Source: Arthrobacter cupressi (GTDB lineage Bacteria > Actinomycetota > Actinomycetes > Actinomycetales > Micrococcaceae). From it: DNA of 64,000 bases. Positions 1-7,514 of this stretch are shown piece after piece. The position numbers were made by a program, and so were the translations under genes. The stretch's first letter is position 1; each line of letters starts with the position of its first letter. The stretch spans positions 62,001-126,000 of the forward strand of contig NZ_FNEI01000007.1 in NCBI RefSeq assembly GCF_900099975.1, given 5' to 3'. The notes under the pieces were generated by a model. It was not told the origin of the DNA, ran no database searches, and saw only the letters and a list, made by a program, of their open reading frames with translations.

Positions 1-305
1 ACGGTGCGATGCCGGATGAAGCCGTGGCCGTGACCGTGGTTGCAGGCGAGATGATGTTGTGAGGGCGGATTGCGGAGCCAGAGTCCGTAATGCGACGCGG
101 CGCTGGCGCAGCTGACCTTGGCGTTGTGCCGGATGGCAGCCACGAATTCGGGATTTGCAGCGGGGTGCAGGTACACGCCTCTCCGAGGTTGTCGGATACC
201 TGTCCCAGCCAGTTTCCTGAGGTCTCCCCGGGTGAATCCGGCGGCGAGCATTTGTGCAGTACGGGCTACACCGCCCAGGCCCAGCAGATAATCGTGAATT
301 TCCAT
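1..305 (-). CDS. AbiEi-antitoxin-like / DUF559-type protein, C-terminus off the window
   Basis: An uninterrupted reading frame starts at the ATG at 305-303 and runs off the window at base 1, giving the first 101 residues. The protein begins MEIHDYLLGLGGVARTAQML, continues with a winged-helix-like stretch, and then has RGVYLHPAA and VSCASAASHYGLWL. This layout is known from the N-terminal domain of AbiEi-type antitoxins and of actinobacterial proteins that carry a C-terminal DUF559 endonuclease-like domain. The C-terminal domain is not visible, so a DNA-binding antitoxin role and a Vsr/DUF559 nuclease fusion cannot be told apart. It faces away from the catabolic cluster, with a palindromic repeat just upstream. 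Confidence 0.6.
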   Translation of the reverse strand, partial: MEIHDYLLGLGGVARTAQMLAAGFTRGDLRKLAGTGIRQPRRGVYLHPAANPEFVAAIRHNAKVSCASAASHYGLWLRNPPSQHHLACNHGHGHGFIRHRT

Positions 306-376
306 TTCAGCAGTCCACTGCCTCCGGCGAGGCCGCGGAACACGCGGGCTGGGCTATGTGGAAAACCCCTGCTCGG

Positions 377-480
377 CGTTCCCTCCCGGTTGCTCATTGC
401 CGAGCCCGGCAGGGGTCGCGGATTTCCGGGGTTTCCAAGGGATCGGATACCGGCTGGAGGGAAGCAACCGGGAAGGAACG
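377..480. repeat. 104-bp palindromic element, type A copy 1
   Basis: The left arm (377-394, CGTTCCCTCCCGGTTGCT) and the right arm (463-480, AGCAACCGGGAAGGAACG) are inverted repeats pairing at 17 of 18 positions around a 68-base loop. The loop contains CGCGGATTTCCGGGG at about 418-432. A second element of exactly the same length and similar arms lies at 21939-22042. It is non-coding and sits between convergently or divergently placed genes. Confidence 0.75.
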
Positions 481-514
481 TCGCGTACGTGGCCCGACGC
501 CGCACACACACGAA

Positions 515-553
515 CGGCCCGCCCCGCACTCCGAAGAGCACAGGGGCGGGCCG
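515..553. terminator. GC-rich hairpin downstream of the catabolic operon
   Basis: The 11-base arms CGGCCCGCCCC (515-525) and GGGGCGGGCCG (543-553) are perfect complements with a 17-base loop. The hairpin lies downstream of the minus-strand gene ending at 644. No clear U-tract follows on the minus strand, so its terminator role is inferred from position and stem strength. Confidence 0.5.
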
Positions 554-570
554 CCGTTGGCCTTCCCGGA

Positions 571-608
571 TGCCCCGCGCCGCACTCTGCATAGTGCGGG
601 CCGGGGCA
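571..608 (-). terminator. hairpin directly after the AMDase-like gene
   Basis: TGCCCCGCGCCGCACT (571-586) pairs with AGTGCGGGCCGGGGCA (593-608), with two internal mismatches and a 6-base loop. It begins 36 bases past the stop codon of the minus-strand gene at 644. It forms a tandem pair with the hairpin at 515-553, and the two probably end the long catabolic operon. Confidence 0.5.
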
Positions 609-643
609 GGTTCAGCCCGGGCGCCGGCTGGACCGATGGGGGA

Positions 644-1372
644 TCAGTCAGCCAGCAACCGGCCCCACCTTGGGGCGAGCAAGGGGGCGCCGGCAAGCTT
701 CAGGGAGTGCCACAGGGTCACGGCCACGGAATCGAGCACGGGGACGTCCGTGCGCGACTCCACTTCCGCCGTGATGTTGGCACCGTAGAGGTTGGTGCAG
801 AGGTAGATCAGGGCGTCCGGCTTCAACGCGGCGAGCTCCAGGGACCCGGGCAGCATCTCGGCGTCGGTGACCCGGGCGAAGGACTCGTTGTCGCTCAGGT
901 CCAGGTGCCGGTGGTCCACGGTCTTGATGCCCTCGCGCTCATAGGACGCCACCACGGCCTCGTTCACGTCCGCCGTGTACGGGGTGAGCATGCCGATCCG
1001 TTCGGTCCCGAACGCCTCGAAGGCGGCCAGGTACGCCAGGGTGGAAGTGGTGGCCGGGATGCCGGTGGCGTCGCTGATCCCGTGCACCAGTTCGAGATCG
1101 TGGCCGGCACCCAGCCAGGACCCGGAGGTCCCGTTCCAGGCGATGACGTCCACGTCGGCCGTGGCGAGCAGCTCAGCAGCGGCGCGCATCCCGGCGGCGT
1201 CGAACTGCTTGTCCGACGAGTCGTCCAGGGCGATCCGGGTGACGTTGATGCGGGTGAAATGCAGGGTGACGTCCGTGCGCTCGCCGAGGATCCGGTAGCT
1301 TTGCGGCTCCAGGCAGGTGTTGGAGGACGGCACGATCATGCCGATGCGGACGGGGCGGTTTTCGGAAGGCAA
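644..1372 (-). CDS. arylmalonate decarboxylase / maleate isomerase-like protein
   Basis: This is a 242-residue protein of the Asp/Glu racemase superfamily. The start of the protein (GMIVPSSN), the middle (ATGIPATTSTL, then DVNEAV) and the end (LKLAGAPLLAPRWGRLL) follow the arylmalonate decarboxylase and maleate isomerase layout. In maleate isomerases the first catalytic cysteine sits in a CTSGS motif. Here that motif reads GTSGS (G81-S85), as in arylmalonate decarboxylase, while the second cysteine is kept (C192 in LCTNLYG). A one-cysteine decarboxylase or isomerase is therefore more likely than a two-cysteine maleate isomerase. It is the last gene of a six-gene operon and follows the amidohydrolase by 9 bases. 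The substrate is unknown. Confidence 0.75.
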   Translation of the reverse strand: MPSENRPVRIGMIVPSSNTCLEPQSYRILGERTDVTLHFTRINVTRIALDDSSDKQFDAAGMRAAAELLATADVDVIAWNGTSGSWLGAGHDLELVHGISDATGIPATTSTLAYLAAFEAFGTERIGMLTPYTADVNEAVVASYEREGIKTVDHRHLDLSDNESFARVTDAEMLPGSLELAALKPDALIYLCTNLYGANITAEVESRTDVPVLDSVAVTLWHSLKLAGAPLLAPRWGRLLAD

Positions 1373-1381
1373 AGGGAACTC

Positions 1382-2812
1382 CTAGGCAGAAACGGTGGAG
1401 AGGGCGTCGCGGTGCGCGGTGAAGCCGTTGCGGGCCACGTAGCGGCCCACGGGGCCGGGATCGTGGAAGCCCTCCCCGTCCAGCACCACGCGTCCGGCGG
1501 AGACGACGACGGCGGGCCAGCCGTTCAGCGCTTTCCCCTCGAACGGTGAGAAGTCGGTTCCCATGTGCAGGGCGCCGCCGTCGACCTTGCGTTCCTCGGC
1601 GGGGTCGAAGATCACGAGGTCGGCGTCGAAGCCTTCGGCGATGGTGCCCTTGCGGGGCACGGCGTTGATCCGGGCGGGGCCGGCGGAGAAGACTTCCACG
1701 AAGTCCTCCACGGAGCCGCCGGACTCGGTGACCAGGGCGGTGAAGGTTACGGGCATGCGGGTTTCGACGCCGGGCAGCCCGTGCGGCATGAAGCGGATGT
1801 CGTCCGTGCGTTCACGCTTCTGCGAGAGGTCGTAGCAGGAGTGGTCCGAGGAGACGGTGTGGATGGCCCCGGCCGCGAGGCGTTCCTTGAGGGCGGCTAC
1901 GGTTTCCGGGGAGCGCATGGGCGGGCAGCAGGCGTACCACTCGGGAAACTCCGTGCCGTACACGGTGTCGTCCAGTGTGAGGTAATGCGGGCAGGTCTCC
2001 GAGTAGGCTTCCTGCCCGTCGGCGCGGGCCTCGGTGACGAGGTCCACGGCACCGGGGGTGGACTGGTGCACGAAGTAGACGGGGGCGCCGGTGTACTTGG
2101 CCAGGGCCAGGGTTTCCTTGACGGAGACTTCCTCGGCCAGCTCGGGGCGGGTGCGGTGCAGGTGCTCGATTGAGATGAGCCCGTCCGCGGCGTGCTGCTC
2201 GGTGCAGTCGGAGATGATGGCGTCGTGCTCGGCGTGGATGTAGGTGAGGCCGTCCAGGCGGACCATTTCCCGCATGACCTTCAGGATGGTGTCCCCGTCG
2301 GCCATGGTGGTGCCGCGGTTGGTGGTGTACATCTTCACGGAGCGCACGCCCTCGGCGGCGAGCTGCTCCAGCTGCCACGGCACGGTTTCGTCCCAGCTGA
2401 TCACCGAGCCATGGAGCGCCACGTCGCAGCGGGATTCGGCGGCCAGGCGCTTCTTGTTGAGCACGGCATCCAGCGGGGTTTCCTGGGCGTCCCGCGGGAT
2501 GCCGAAGTCGATGATGGTGGTGGTGCCGCCCCAGAGGGCCGCGGTGGAGGTGATGGCGAAGTCGTCCAGGGTGCGGAAGCGGCCGGTCACCTGGGCCACG
2601 TGGCAGTGGCCGTCGATGCCGCCGGGGATGACGAGCTTGCCGCGGGCATCGATGGTGCGGGCGGCCGCCGGGACGGGCAGGGCGGCGTCGACCAGTTCGG
2701 CGATGCGGCCGTCCTGCACCACGATGTGCGCGGCCTGGCGCGCCGGTGCACCGGACAGGCGGGAGTTCACCACGGTGCCGTGGGCGATGACGAGTTCGGG
2801 GACGAGGGACAT
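1382..2812 (-). CDS. dihydropyrimidinase / hydantoinase-type amidohydrolase
   Basis: A 476-residue cyclic amidohydrolase. It hydrolyses ring amides such as dihydropyrimidines, hydantoins or cyclic imides. The metal ligands are visible in order: GHCH near the start of the barrel, the carbamylated lysine in SVKMYTT, HAEH, VHQS and the aspartate in SSDHS. The start ATG at 2812 was chosen because GGAGG lies just upstream and the hydantoinase fold begins at LVIAHGTVV. The metal motif GHCHVAQ differs from the usual PHTH of dihydropyrimidinases and suggests a divergent substrate. The gene follows the racemase-like gene by 10 bases in the same operon. Allantoinase is a possible alternative. The class is certain but the substrate is not. 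Confidence 0.85.
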   Translation of the reverse strand: MSLVPELVIAHGTVVNSRLSGAPARQAAHIVVQDGRIAELVDAALPVPAAARTIDARGKLVIPGGIDGHCHVAQVTGRFRTLDDFAITSTAALWGGTTTIIDFGIPRDAQETPLDAVLNKKRLAAESRCDVALHGSVISWDETVPWQLEQLAAEGVRSVKMYTTNRGTTMADGDTILKVMREMVRLDGLTYIHAEHDAIISDCTEQHAADGLISIEHLHRTRPELAEEVSVKETLALAKYTGAPVYFVHQSTPGAVDLVTEARADGQEAYSETCPHYLTLDDTVYGTEFPEWYACCPPMRSPETVAALKERLAAGAIHTVSSDHSCYDLSQKRERTDDIRFMPHGLPGVETRMPVTFTALVTESGGSVEDFVEVFSAGPARINAVPRKGTIAEGFDADLVIFDPAEERKVDGGALHMGTDFSPFEGKALNGWPAVVVSAGRVVLDGEGFHDPGPVGRYVARNGFTAHRDALSTVSA

Positions 2813-2822
2813 CGGTGTCCTC

Positions 2823-3605
2823 CTACTTCTGTGAAACGGTGGCGGCAGACTGTGCAGTCGCAAGGGCGGCGTCGAGGTTTTCCGACAGGCCGGCGCGCTT
2901 CTTGACCGGCGGCGGCGCGAACGCACCCTGCCGGTGGAAGCCGGATTGCAACTCCACCACGGCCTCGGTCATCCGGATGCCGGCGGAAATGCCGTCCACC
3001 ACGGGAACGGGGATCTGCCCCTCAAGGTCGCGGGCAAGTCCGGCGAGCGGCGCACCTGCCAGAATGACGACGTCGGCCCCGTCCTCTTCGACGGCCTGCC
3101 GGCTCAGTGCCAGGAGGGTGTCCTTGAAGTCGTGCTGCACGGAACCGATGCCGTGCAGGCTCTGCTTGATGGAGCGGATGGACGCGAGCCGGCCGCCGAG
3201 GCCGAAATGCTCCACGCAGTCCCGGTACCAGGCCGTGATGCGGTCCGAGATGGCGATGATCGAGAAGCGCTGGCCCTGCAGTGCCGCGGCGCAGAGGGCG
3301 GCTTCAGTGATGCCGATGACCGGGACATCCACGAGCTCCTTCAGCGCCGGCATGCCAGGATCGCCAAAGGCAGCGACCACCACACCGTCGACGGTGCTGC
3401 CTTCGGCACTGACGTATTCGGCGATCAGTTCGGCGACGGCGCCGGCCGCGATCAGCGATTCAAATCGGGTTTCGATGTACTCGACGCCGTGCGGAGCGGT
3501 GCGCACGATCAGTTCAGTGTTCGGGCCGGCTGAGCGCAGGGCCTCGGCCTCGATCAGTGCGGTGACGTCTTCGCTGATGTTCGGGTTGATGACCAGTAGT
3601 TTCAT
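2823..3605 (-). CDS. hydantoin/allantoin racemase-like protein without catalytic cysteines
   Basis: A 260-residue protein of the Asp/Glu/hydantoin racemase family (MKLLVINPNIS start, AAFGDPG, PVIGITEAAL, VVDGISAGIRM). Family members use two cysteines in ACFGDPG and LGCAG motifs to move a proton on each face of the substrate. Here the first motif is AAFGDPG (A79) and the second is LAGAP (G184), so both cysteines are absent. All surrounding motifs are well kept, which argues against a decaying gene. A racemase reaction by the known mechanism looks impossible, so a changed reaction or a binding role is more likely. The ATG overlaps the stop of the GntR gene by four bases (ATGA), so the two are translationally coupled. 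Confidence 0.8.
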   Translation of the reverse strand: MKLLVINPNISEDVTALIEAEALRSAGPNTELIVRTAPHGVEYIETRFESLIAAGAVAELIAEYVSAEGSTVDGVVVAAFGDPGMPALKELVDVPVIGITEAALCAAALQGQRFSIIAISDRITAWYRDCVEHFGLGGRLASIRSIKQSLHGIGSVQHDFKDTLLALSRQAVEEDGADVVILAGAPLAGLARDLEGQIPVPVVDGISAGIRMTEAVVELQSGFHRQGAFAPPPVKKRAGLSENLDAALATAQSAATVSQK

Positions 3606-4285
3606 GTTCGTTTCCGTTGCAGGGTCAGTTCAGTGGCAGGGGAGTCTTCGGGGAACTGTTCGCGGTATTTGCCGATGTGCGACGCCGACTGGGCCGCGGC
3701 ACGCTCGGGGTCGCCGCTGGCGATCGCGGCGTAGAGCTCGCGGTGTTCCTGGATCAGTTCGGGCAGGTCGCTGACGTGGCGGAAGAGCCAGTGCATGCGG
3801 CCCTGGAGGGGTTCCAGCGCCGAACGGAGGAAGTTGTTGTTGGCGATGGCCGTGATGGCGTCGTGGAATTCGCTGTTGGCCCGGTGCGCTTCGAGGACGG
3901 AGCCCTTGGCGAGGAAGCGTTCGGCGTCGTCCAGCAGCCCGGAGAGCCGCTTCAGGTCCTCCTCGCTGGCGCGGCCCGCAGCCAGCCGGCAGGCGAGCAC
4001 TTCGAGGGATTCGCGGACGTCGAACAGGTCCTCCACATCCTTGGCGCTCAGTCCGGCCACCTCGGATCCGCGGGAGGCGCGGTCCCGGATGAGGCCTTCC
4101 TGGCGCAGCATGCGCAGGGCTTCCCGGATGGGCAGGCGCGAGACATTGAACTCGGCGGCCAGGTCGCGCTCCACCAGGCGGGTGCCGGGAGCGTAATGGC
4201 CTTCGAAGATCCGCGTGCGAAGGGTGTCGCGCACGGCCTCGCGGAGGGGGCGGTCCGAAGCGGGGGTTTCTTCTGCTGCCAGCAT
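3602..4285 (-). CDS. GntR-family regulator with FCD effector domain
   Basis: About 227 residues. The N-terminus (roughly residues 12-75) is a winged helix with the GntR signature LREAVRDTLRTRI, RLVERDLAAEFNVSRLPIREAL. The rest is an all-helical FCD domain with the metal/ligand residues of the VanR/FadR subgroup (DVEDLFDVRESLE, NSEFHDAI, EHRELYAAI). Two ATG codons lie in tandem at 4288 and 4285. The second was chosen because its spacing from GGAG is better. The gene sits inside the catabolic operon and overlaps the next gene by four bases. The TTTGGGATCCCAAA palindromes in front of both transporter genes of the cluster are its most likely binding sites, giving autoregulation and ligand-induced expression. 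Confidence 0.88.
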   Translation of the reverse strand: MLAAEETPASDRPLREAVRDTLRTRIFEGHYAPGTRLVERDLAAEFNVSRLPIREALRMLRQEGLIRDRASRGSEVAGLSAKDVEDLFDVRESLEVLACRLAAGRASEEDLKRLSGLLDDAERFLAKGSVLEAHRANSEFHDAITAIANNNFLRSALEPLQGRMHWLFRHVSDLPELIQEHRELYAAIASGDPERAAAQSASHIGKYREQFPEDSPATELTLQRKRT

Positions 4286-4337
4286 CATTGCTCCATTCGT
4301 GGGGTTTTTAGCGACTCTATGTCCTTGGCGGCATTCA

Positions 4338-5846
4338 TCACCCGTCAGTCCGCTCTGTGCTGCTGGATGACCCTGTGAAAGTGGAGGAGCCGAAGGCCGG
4401 AGGGCTGAAGCGGCCGAACGCCTTTTCGAGGGCGCCGGCCACGGCGAGCACGTCGCGGTCGCGGTAGGGCCGGCCCACCACCTGGATGCCCACGGGAAGG
4501 CCTTCCTCGGACAGCCCGCACGGGACCACCGCCACGGGGAAGCCCAGGACGCTGATGGCCCGGCAGCAGGAGCCCAGTTCGGTCCACGGGATCTCCTTGC
4601 CTTCCACGGCGAAGCTCTGCTGCTGCGGATCCGACGCCGGGAGGCAGGCCACGGGCAGGAGCAGGATGGTGTGCTCTTCCATGTAGGCCAGCACCTCGGC
4701 CCGGATGGCGTCCCGTTCCGCGGCGGCCTTGCGGTATTCGACGACGGTGGCGGGCTCGCCCAGCAGCCCGTGCAGGTGGGCGCCGAGTTCGTCCTCGCGG
4801 CCGGCGGCGAGTTCCGCCACCTCCGGCATGCCCTCGGCGGTGCGCAGGCGGACGAACGCGGCCGCCGCCCGGTCCAGCCCAGGCGGGCGGCCGTGCGTGA
4901 CGGGCACGCCCAGGCCCGCGAGGGCCTCCGCGGCCGAACGGAGCACGGACACCAGGTCTGCCCGCACCGGGTGCGTGCCCTCGTCCTCGAACCAGGCGGC
5001 ACTGAGGCCGTCCAGGCTCTCCCGGGCCCCGCCCAGGGGAACCGGCACCGCGGAGGGGTCCACGCCGTCGGGCCCGGCCAGGATGCCGAGCAGCACGCCC
5101 AGGTCCGCAACACTGCGGGCCAGCCAGGCCACGCTGCCCAGGCGGTGCAGCGCGGACATCGAGTTCGGGGCCGGCAGGCCGCCGTCCGCCGGCGGGACGT
5201 AGGGCAGCAGCCCCGTTTCCGGGATGAGGCCCACAGTGGGGCGCAGGCTGCTGAGGCCCGTGCAGTGCGCGGGCCAGCGGATGGATCCGCCGAAGTCCGT
5301 GCCCAGGCCGAAGGTGCTCATCCCGGAGGCGACGGCGGCGCTGTCGCCTCCGGTGGAGCCGCCCGAGGTCAGCGTGGTGTCCCAGGGGTTCCAGGTGTCG
5401 CCGAACAGCGGGTTGCGGCTGTGGGTTTCCACCGCGAATTCCGAGCAGTTGGTCTTGCCGAGCAACACCGCACCTGCCTCCTGCAGGCGCCGGACCGCCG
5501 TCGCCGATTCCGCCGGGATGTAGTCCCCCAGAAGGGGGCTTCCCGCCGTCGAGCGCAAGCCCTTGACCGCCAGGGTGTCCTTCACGGTGAAGGGGACCCC
5601 GTGCAGGGGGCCAAGGAAACGGCCCTCCGCCGCGGCGGCGTCGGCGGCCTCGGCCTCCTCCCGCGCCCGCGGGTTGGGGGTGACGATGGCGTTCAGCCCG
5701 GGATTCGCCTCGGCGATCCGCGCCTGGTGCAGTTCCAGGCACTCGACGGCGGTCAGCCGGCGCTCCCGCAGGGCCGCGGCCCATTCGACCATCGAGAATC
5801 CGGTCAGCAGGGTGGCGTCCGCAGGAGGCAGGACGGTGTTGTTCAT
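4338..5846 (-). CDS. amidase, amidase-signature family
   Basis: A 502-residue hydrolase related to GatA and to bacterial amidases. The Ser-cisSer-Lys triad is visible: lysine in PFTVKDTLAVKG (about residue 84), the serine-rich SGGSTGGDSAAVASG stretch and the nucleophile region GTDFGGSIRWPAHC. It would cut a linear amide to a carboxylate plus ammonia. Next to a ring-opening amidohydrolase it is a good candidate for the second hydrolytic step, on the half-amide product. The start at 5846 gives the usual N-terminus, although the ribosome binding site is weak. It follows the MFS gene by 11 bases and precedes the GntR gene by about 50. It is not the tRNA-dependent GatA, since no gatB or gatC is nearby. 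Confidence 0.85.
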   Translation of the reverse strand: MNNTVLPPADATLLTGFSMVEWAAALRERRLTAVECLELHQARIAEANPGLNAIVTPNPRAREEAEAADAAAAEGRFLGPLHGVPFTVKDTLAVKGLRSTAGSPLLGDYIPAESATAVRRLQEAGAVLLGKTNCSEFAVETHSRNPLFGDTWNPWDTTLTSGGSTGGDSAAVASGMSTFGLGTDFGGSIRWPAHCTGLSSLRPTVGLIPETGLLPYVPPADGGLPAPNSMSALHRLGSVAWLARSVADLGVLLGILAGPDGVDPSAVPVPLGGARESLDGLSAAWFEDEGTHPVRADLVSVLRSAAEALAGLGVPVTHGRPPGLDRAAAAFVRLRTAEGMPEVAELAAGREDELGAHLHGLLGEPATVVEYRKAAAERDAIRAEVLAYMEEHTILLLPVACLPASDPQQQSFAVEGKEIPWTELGSCCRAISVLGFPVAVVPCGLSEEGLPVGIQVVGRPYRDRDVLAVAGALEKAFGRFSPPAFGSSTFTGSSSSTERTDG

Positions 5847-5857
5847 TGCAGGACTTT

Positions 5858-7270
5858 CTATCGGGTGGCCGCGGGGGCTTTGGCGCCGGCCTCGGTCATG
5901 GCGATCTTGGACGTTTCCTTGGCGATGAAGACGCAATAGACCATGAGCAGCAGGGTCGCCGAGAGGTAACCGGCCACCGAGAACCCGGAGGTGGTGAGCG
6001 CGATCAGCTGGATGGCGATCAGCGGGGCGAAACCGCCGCCGAACACGCCTGCCAGCTGGAAGCCCACGGCAGCACCGGTGTAGCGGACCTTGGTGGGGAA
6101 CAGTTCAGGGATGAAGGACGCCACCGGGGCATACATCGCTGCCACGATCACCAGGCCGATGGCCGGGGCGATCAGCACCAGGAACGGTTCCTTCGAGTTC
6201 AGCATGGCGATGAAGACGAAGCTATAGATGATGCCGGCGATGGCGCCGCCGATCATGACCGGGCGGCGGCCCAGCTTGTCGCAGAGCGCACCAAACAGCG
6301 GGATGGCGATCATCTGCGCGACGGCGGAAATCGTGGAAGCGGCCAGCGCCAGGCTCTTGGGCAGGCCGAGGTGCTCGGTGCCGTAGACCAGGACGAACAG
6401 GGCGAAGATGTAGAACGCGATGTCGCTGCCGATGCGGGCGCCGACGGCAAGGGCCAGGGCCTTCTTGTAGTGCGCGAAGACGTAGAGGAGGGGAGCCTTG
6501 ACCTCTTCCTGCTTCTTGGCTTCGGCCTTCTTCTCGGCTTCTTCGAAGACCGGGGACTCGGCGAGCTTCATGCGGATGTAGAGGCCGATTGCCACCAGCA
6601 GGAAGCTGATGAGGAACGGGATGCGCCAGCCCCAGGCCATGAAGGCGTCCTTCGCGAGGGTGGCGGTCAGGAGCGTGAAGATGCCGGTGGCGAGCAGCAG
6701 GCCGGTGGGGGCTGCGCTCTGGACGAGGCTGCCGAAGAAGCCGCGGCGGCCGCTCTTGTCCGATTCGGTGACCATGAGGGCGGCGCCGCCCCACTCTCCG
6801 CCGATGCCGATGCCCTGCAGGAAGCGCAGGCTGACCAGCAGGATGGGGGCCCAGATGCCGATGTTCTCGTAGGTGGGAAGGAGGCCGACGGCGGCGCTCG
6901 CCAGGCCCATGAGCAGCAGGGTGGTGACCAGGACGTTCTTGCGGCCGATCTTGTCGCCGAAGTGGCCGAAGACCGCGGCGCCGAGCGGGCGGACCACGTA
7001 GCCCACGGCGTAGGTGGACAGGGCCAGGATCAGGCCGATGGCGGGATCCGAACCGGGGAAGAACAGGACGGGGAAGACGATGGACGCTGCGGTGCTGTAG
7101 GCGAAGAAGTCGTAGTACTCGAGGGTGGTGCCTACGAAGCTTGCCGCGACGACCCTCTTCATTGAGTTCCCGCCGCCCTTCTTCGTGGCTGATGCGGAAC
7201 TGGCTGATGCGGAACTGGCTGATGCGGAACCGGGGGTCTGCTTGCCTTGGGTTTGGGAATTGATCGACAC
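5858..7270 (-). CDS. MFS transporter, metabolite:H+ symporter (MHS) family
   Basis: A 470-residue permease with about 12 membrane helices. The N-terminus GTTLEYYDFFAYSTAA, then GHFGDKIGRKN and GIGIGGEWGGAAL, are signatures of the metabolite:proton symporter family (proline/betaine, shikimate and dicarboxylate carriers). It probably brings the cluster's substrate into the cell by proton symport. The GTG start at 7270 was chosen because GGAGG lies four bases upstream. It gives a soluble N-terminal tail with an alanine-serine tract encoded by a threefold 15-bp repeat. An ATG further in, at the MKRVVAAS sequence, is an alternative start. It is the first gene of the six-gene operon, with two GGGATCCC palindromes upstream. 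Confidence 0.87.
   Translation of the reverse strand: MSINSQTQGKQTPGSASASSASASSASATKKGGGNSMKRVVAASFVGTTLEYYDFFAYSTAASIVFPVLFFPGSDPAIGLILALSTYAVGYVVRPLGAAVFGHFGDKIGRKNVLVTTLLLMGLASAAVGLLPTYENIGIWAPILLVSLRFLQGIGIGGEWGGAALMVTESDKSGRRGFFGSLVQSAAPTGLLLATGIFTLLTATLAKDAFMAWGWRIPFLISFLLVAIGLYIRMKLAESPVFEEAEKKAEAKKQEEVKAPLLYVFAHYKKALALAVGARIGSDIAFYIFALFVLVYGTEHLGLPKSLALAASTISAVAQMIAIPLFGALCDKLGRRPVMIGGAIAGIIYSFVFIAMLNSKEPFLVLIAPAIGLVIVAAMYAPVASFIPELFPTKVRYTGAAVGFQLAGVFGGGFAPLIAIQLIALTTSGFSVAGYLSATLLLMVYCVFIAKETSKIAMTEAGAKAPAATR
7186..7230. repeat. 15-bp tandem repeat, three copies, inside the MFS gene
   Basis: The unit TGGCTGATGCGGAAC is repeated three times without change at 7186-7200, 7201-7215 and 7216-7230. 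It encodes an Ala-Ser-rich tract in the N-terminal tail of the MHS transporter. The unit is a multiple of three, so copy-number changes would alter tail length without a frameshift. Confidence 0.85.
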
Positions 7271-7422
7271 TGGCCCTCCTGGGCGATGCGACTGGCTCAT
7301 CGGATGAGCGATTACTTGCAAAAGGCGGTGGGCGAGGCGGTGGCTCTCGATGCCCTTACATGTGCTTCCGGGTGAACGGTCCGGAGGCGTTCGCGGTGAG
7401 GAGTTCATCCTCGAGGTGTCTG

Positions 7423-7436
7423 TTTGGGATCCCAAG
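7423..7436. promoter_or_regulatory. GGGATCCC operator 1 (MHS transporter promoter)
   Basis: TTTGGGATCCCAAG is a near-perfect palindrome lying about 155 bases upstream of the start of the transporter gene at 7270. Its centre is 51 bases (close to five helical turns) from the second copy at 7474-7487. GntR proteins of the FCD group commonly bind such palindromes, and one is encoded in the same operon. Confidence 0.65.
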
Positions 7437-7473
7437 TATGACGGTAAGTTCTGGCGGCTTCACTGTCAATGGT

Positions 7474-7487
7474 TTTGGGATCCCAAA
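7474..7487. promoter_or_regulatory. GGGATCCC operator 2 (MHS transporter promoter)
   Basis: TTTGGGATCCCAAA is a perfect 14-base palindrome. It lies in the intergenic space between the two transporter genes. Together with the site at 7423 it fits cooperative binding of a dimeric repressor on one face of the helix. Confidence 0.7.
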
Positions 7488-7514
7488 CTGTGGGGCTTGG
7501 TGAAGCAGCCCGGC

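Noticed and set aside
254-1549. Long plus-strand open frame opposite the AMDase-like and amidohydrolase genes
   Set aside because: It is a G/C-rich antisense frame with low-complexity Gly/Val/Arg composition and no ribosome site. The minus-strand genes carry the recognisable motifs.
5846-7165. Plus-strand open frame of about 440 codons opposite the MHS transporter
   Set aside because: The composition is Asp/Gly/Gln-rich antisense of a membrane protein. No domain is visible and the minus strand encodes a clear transporter.
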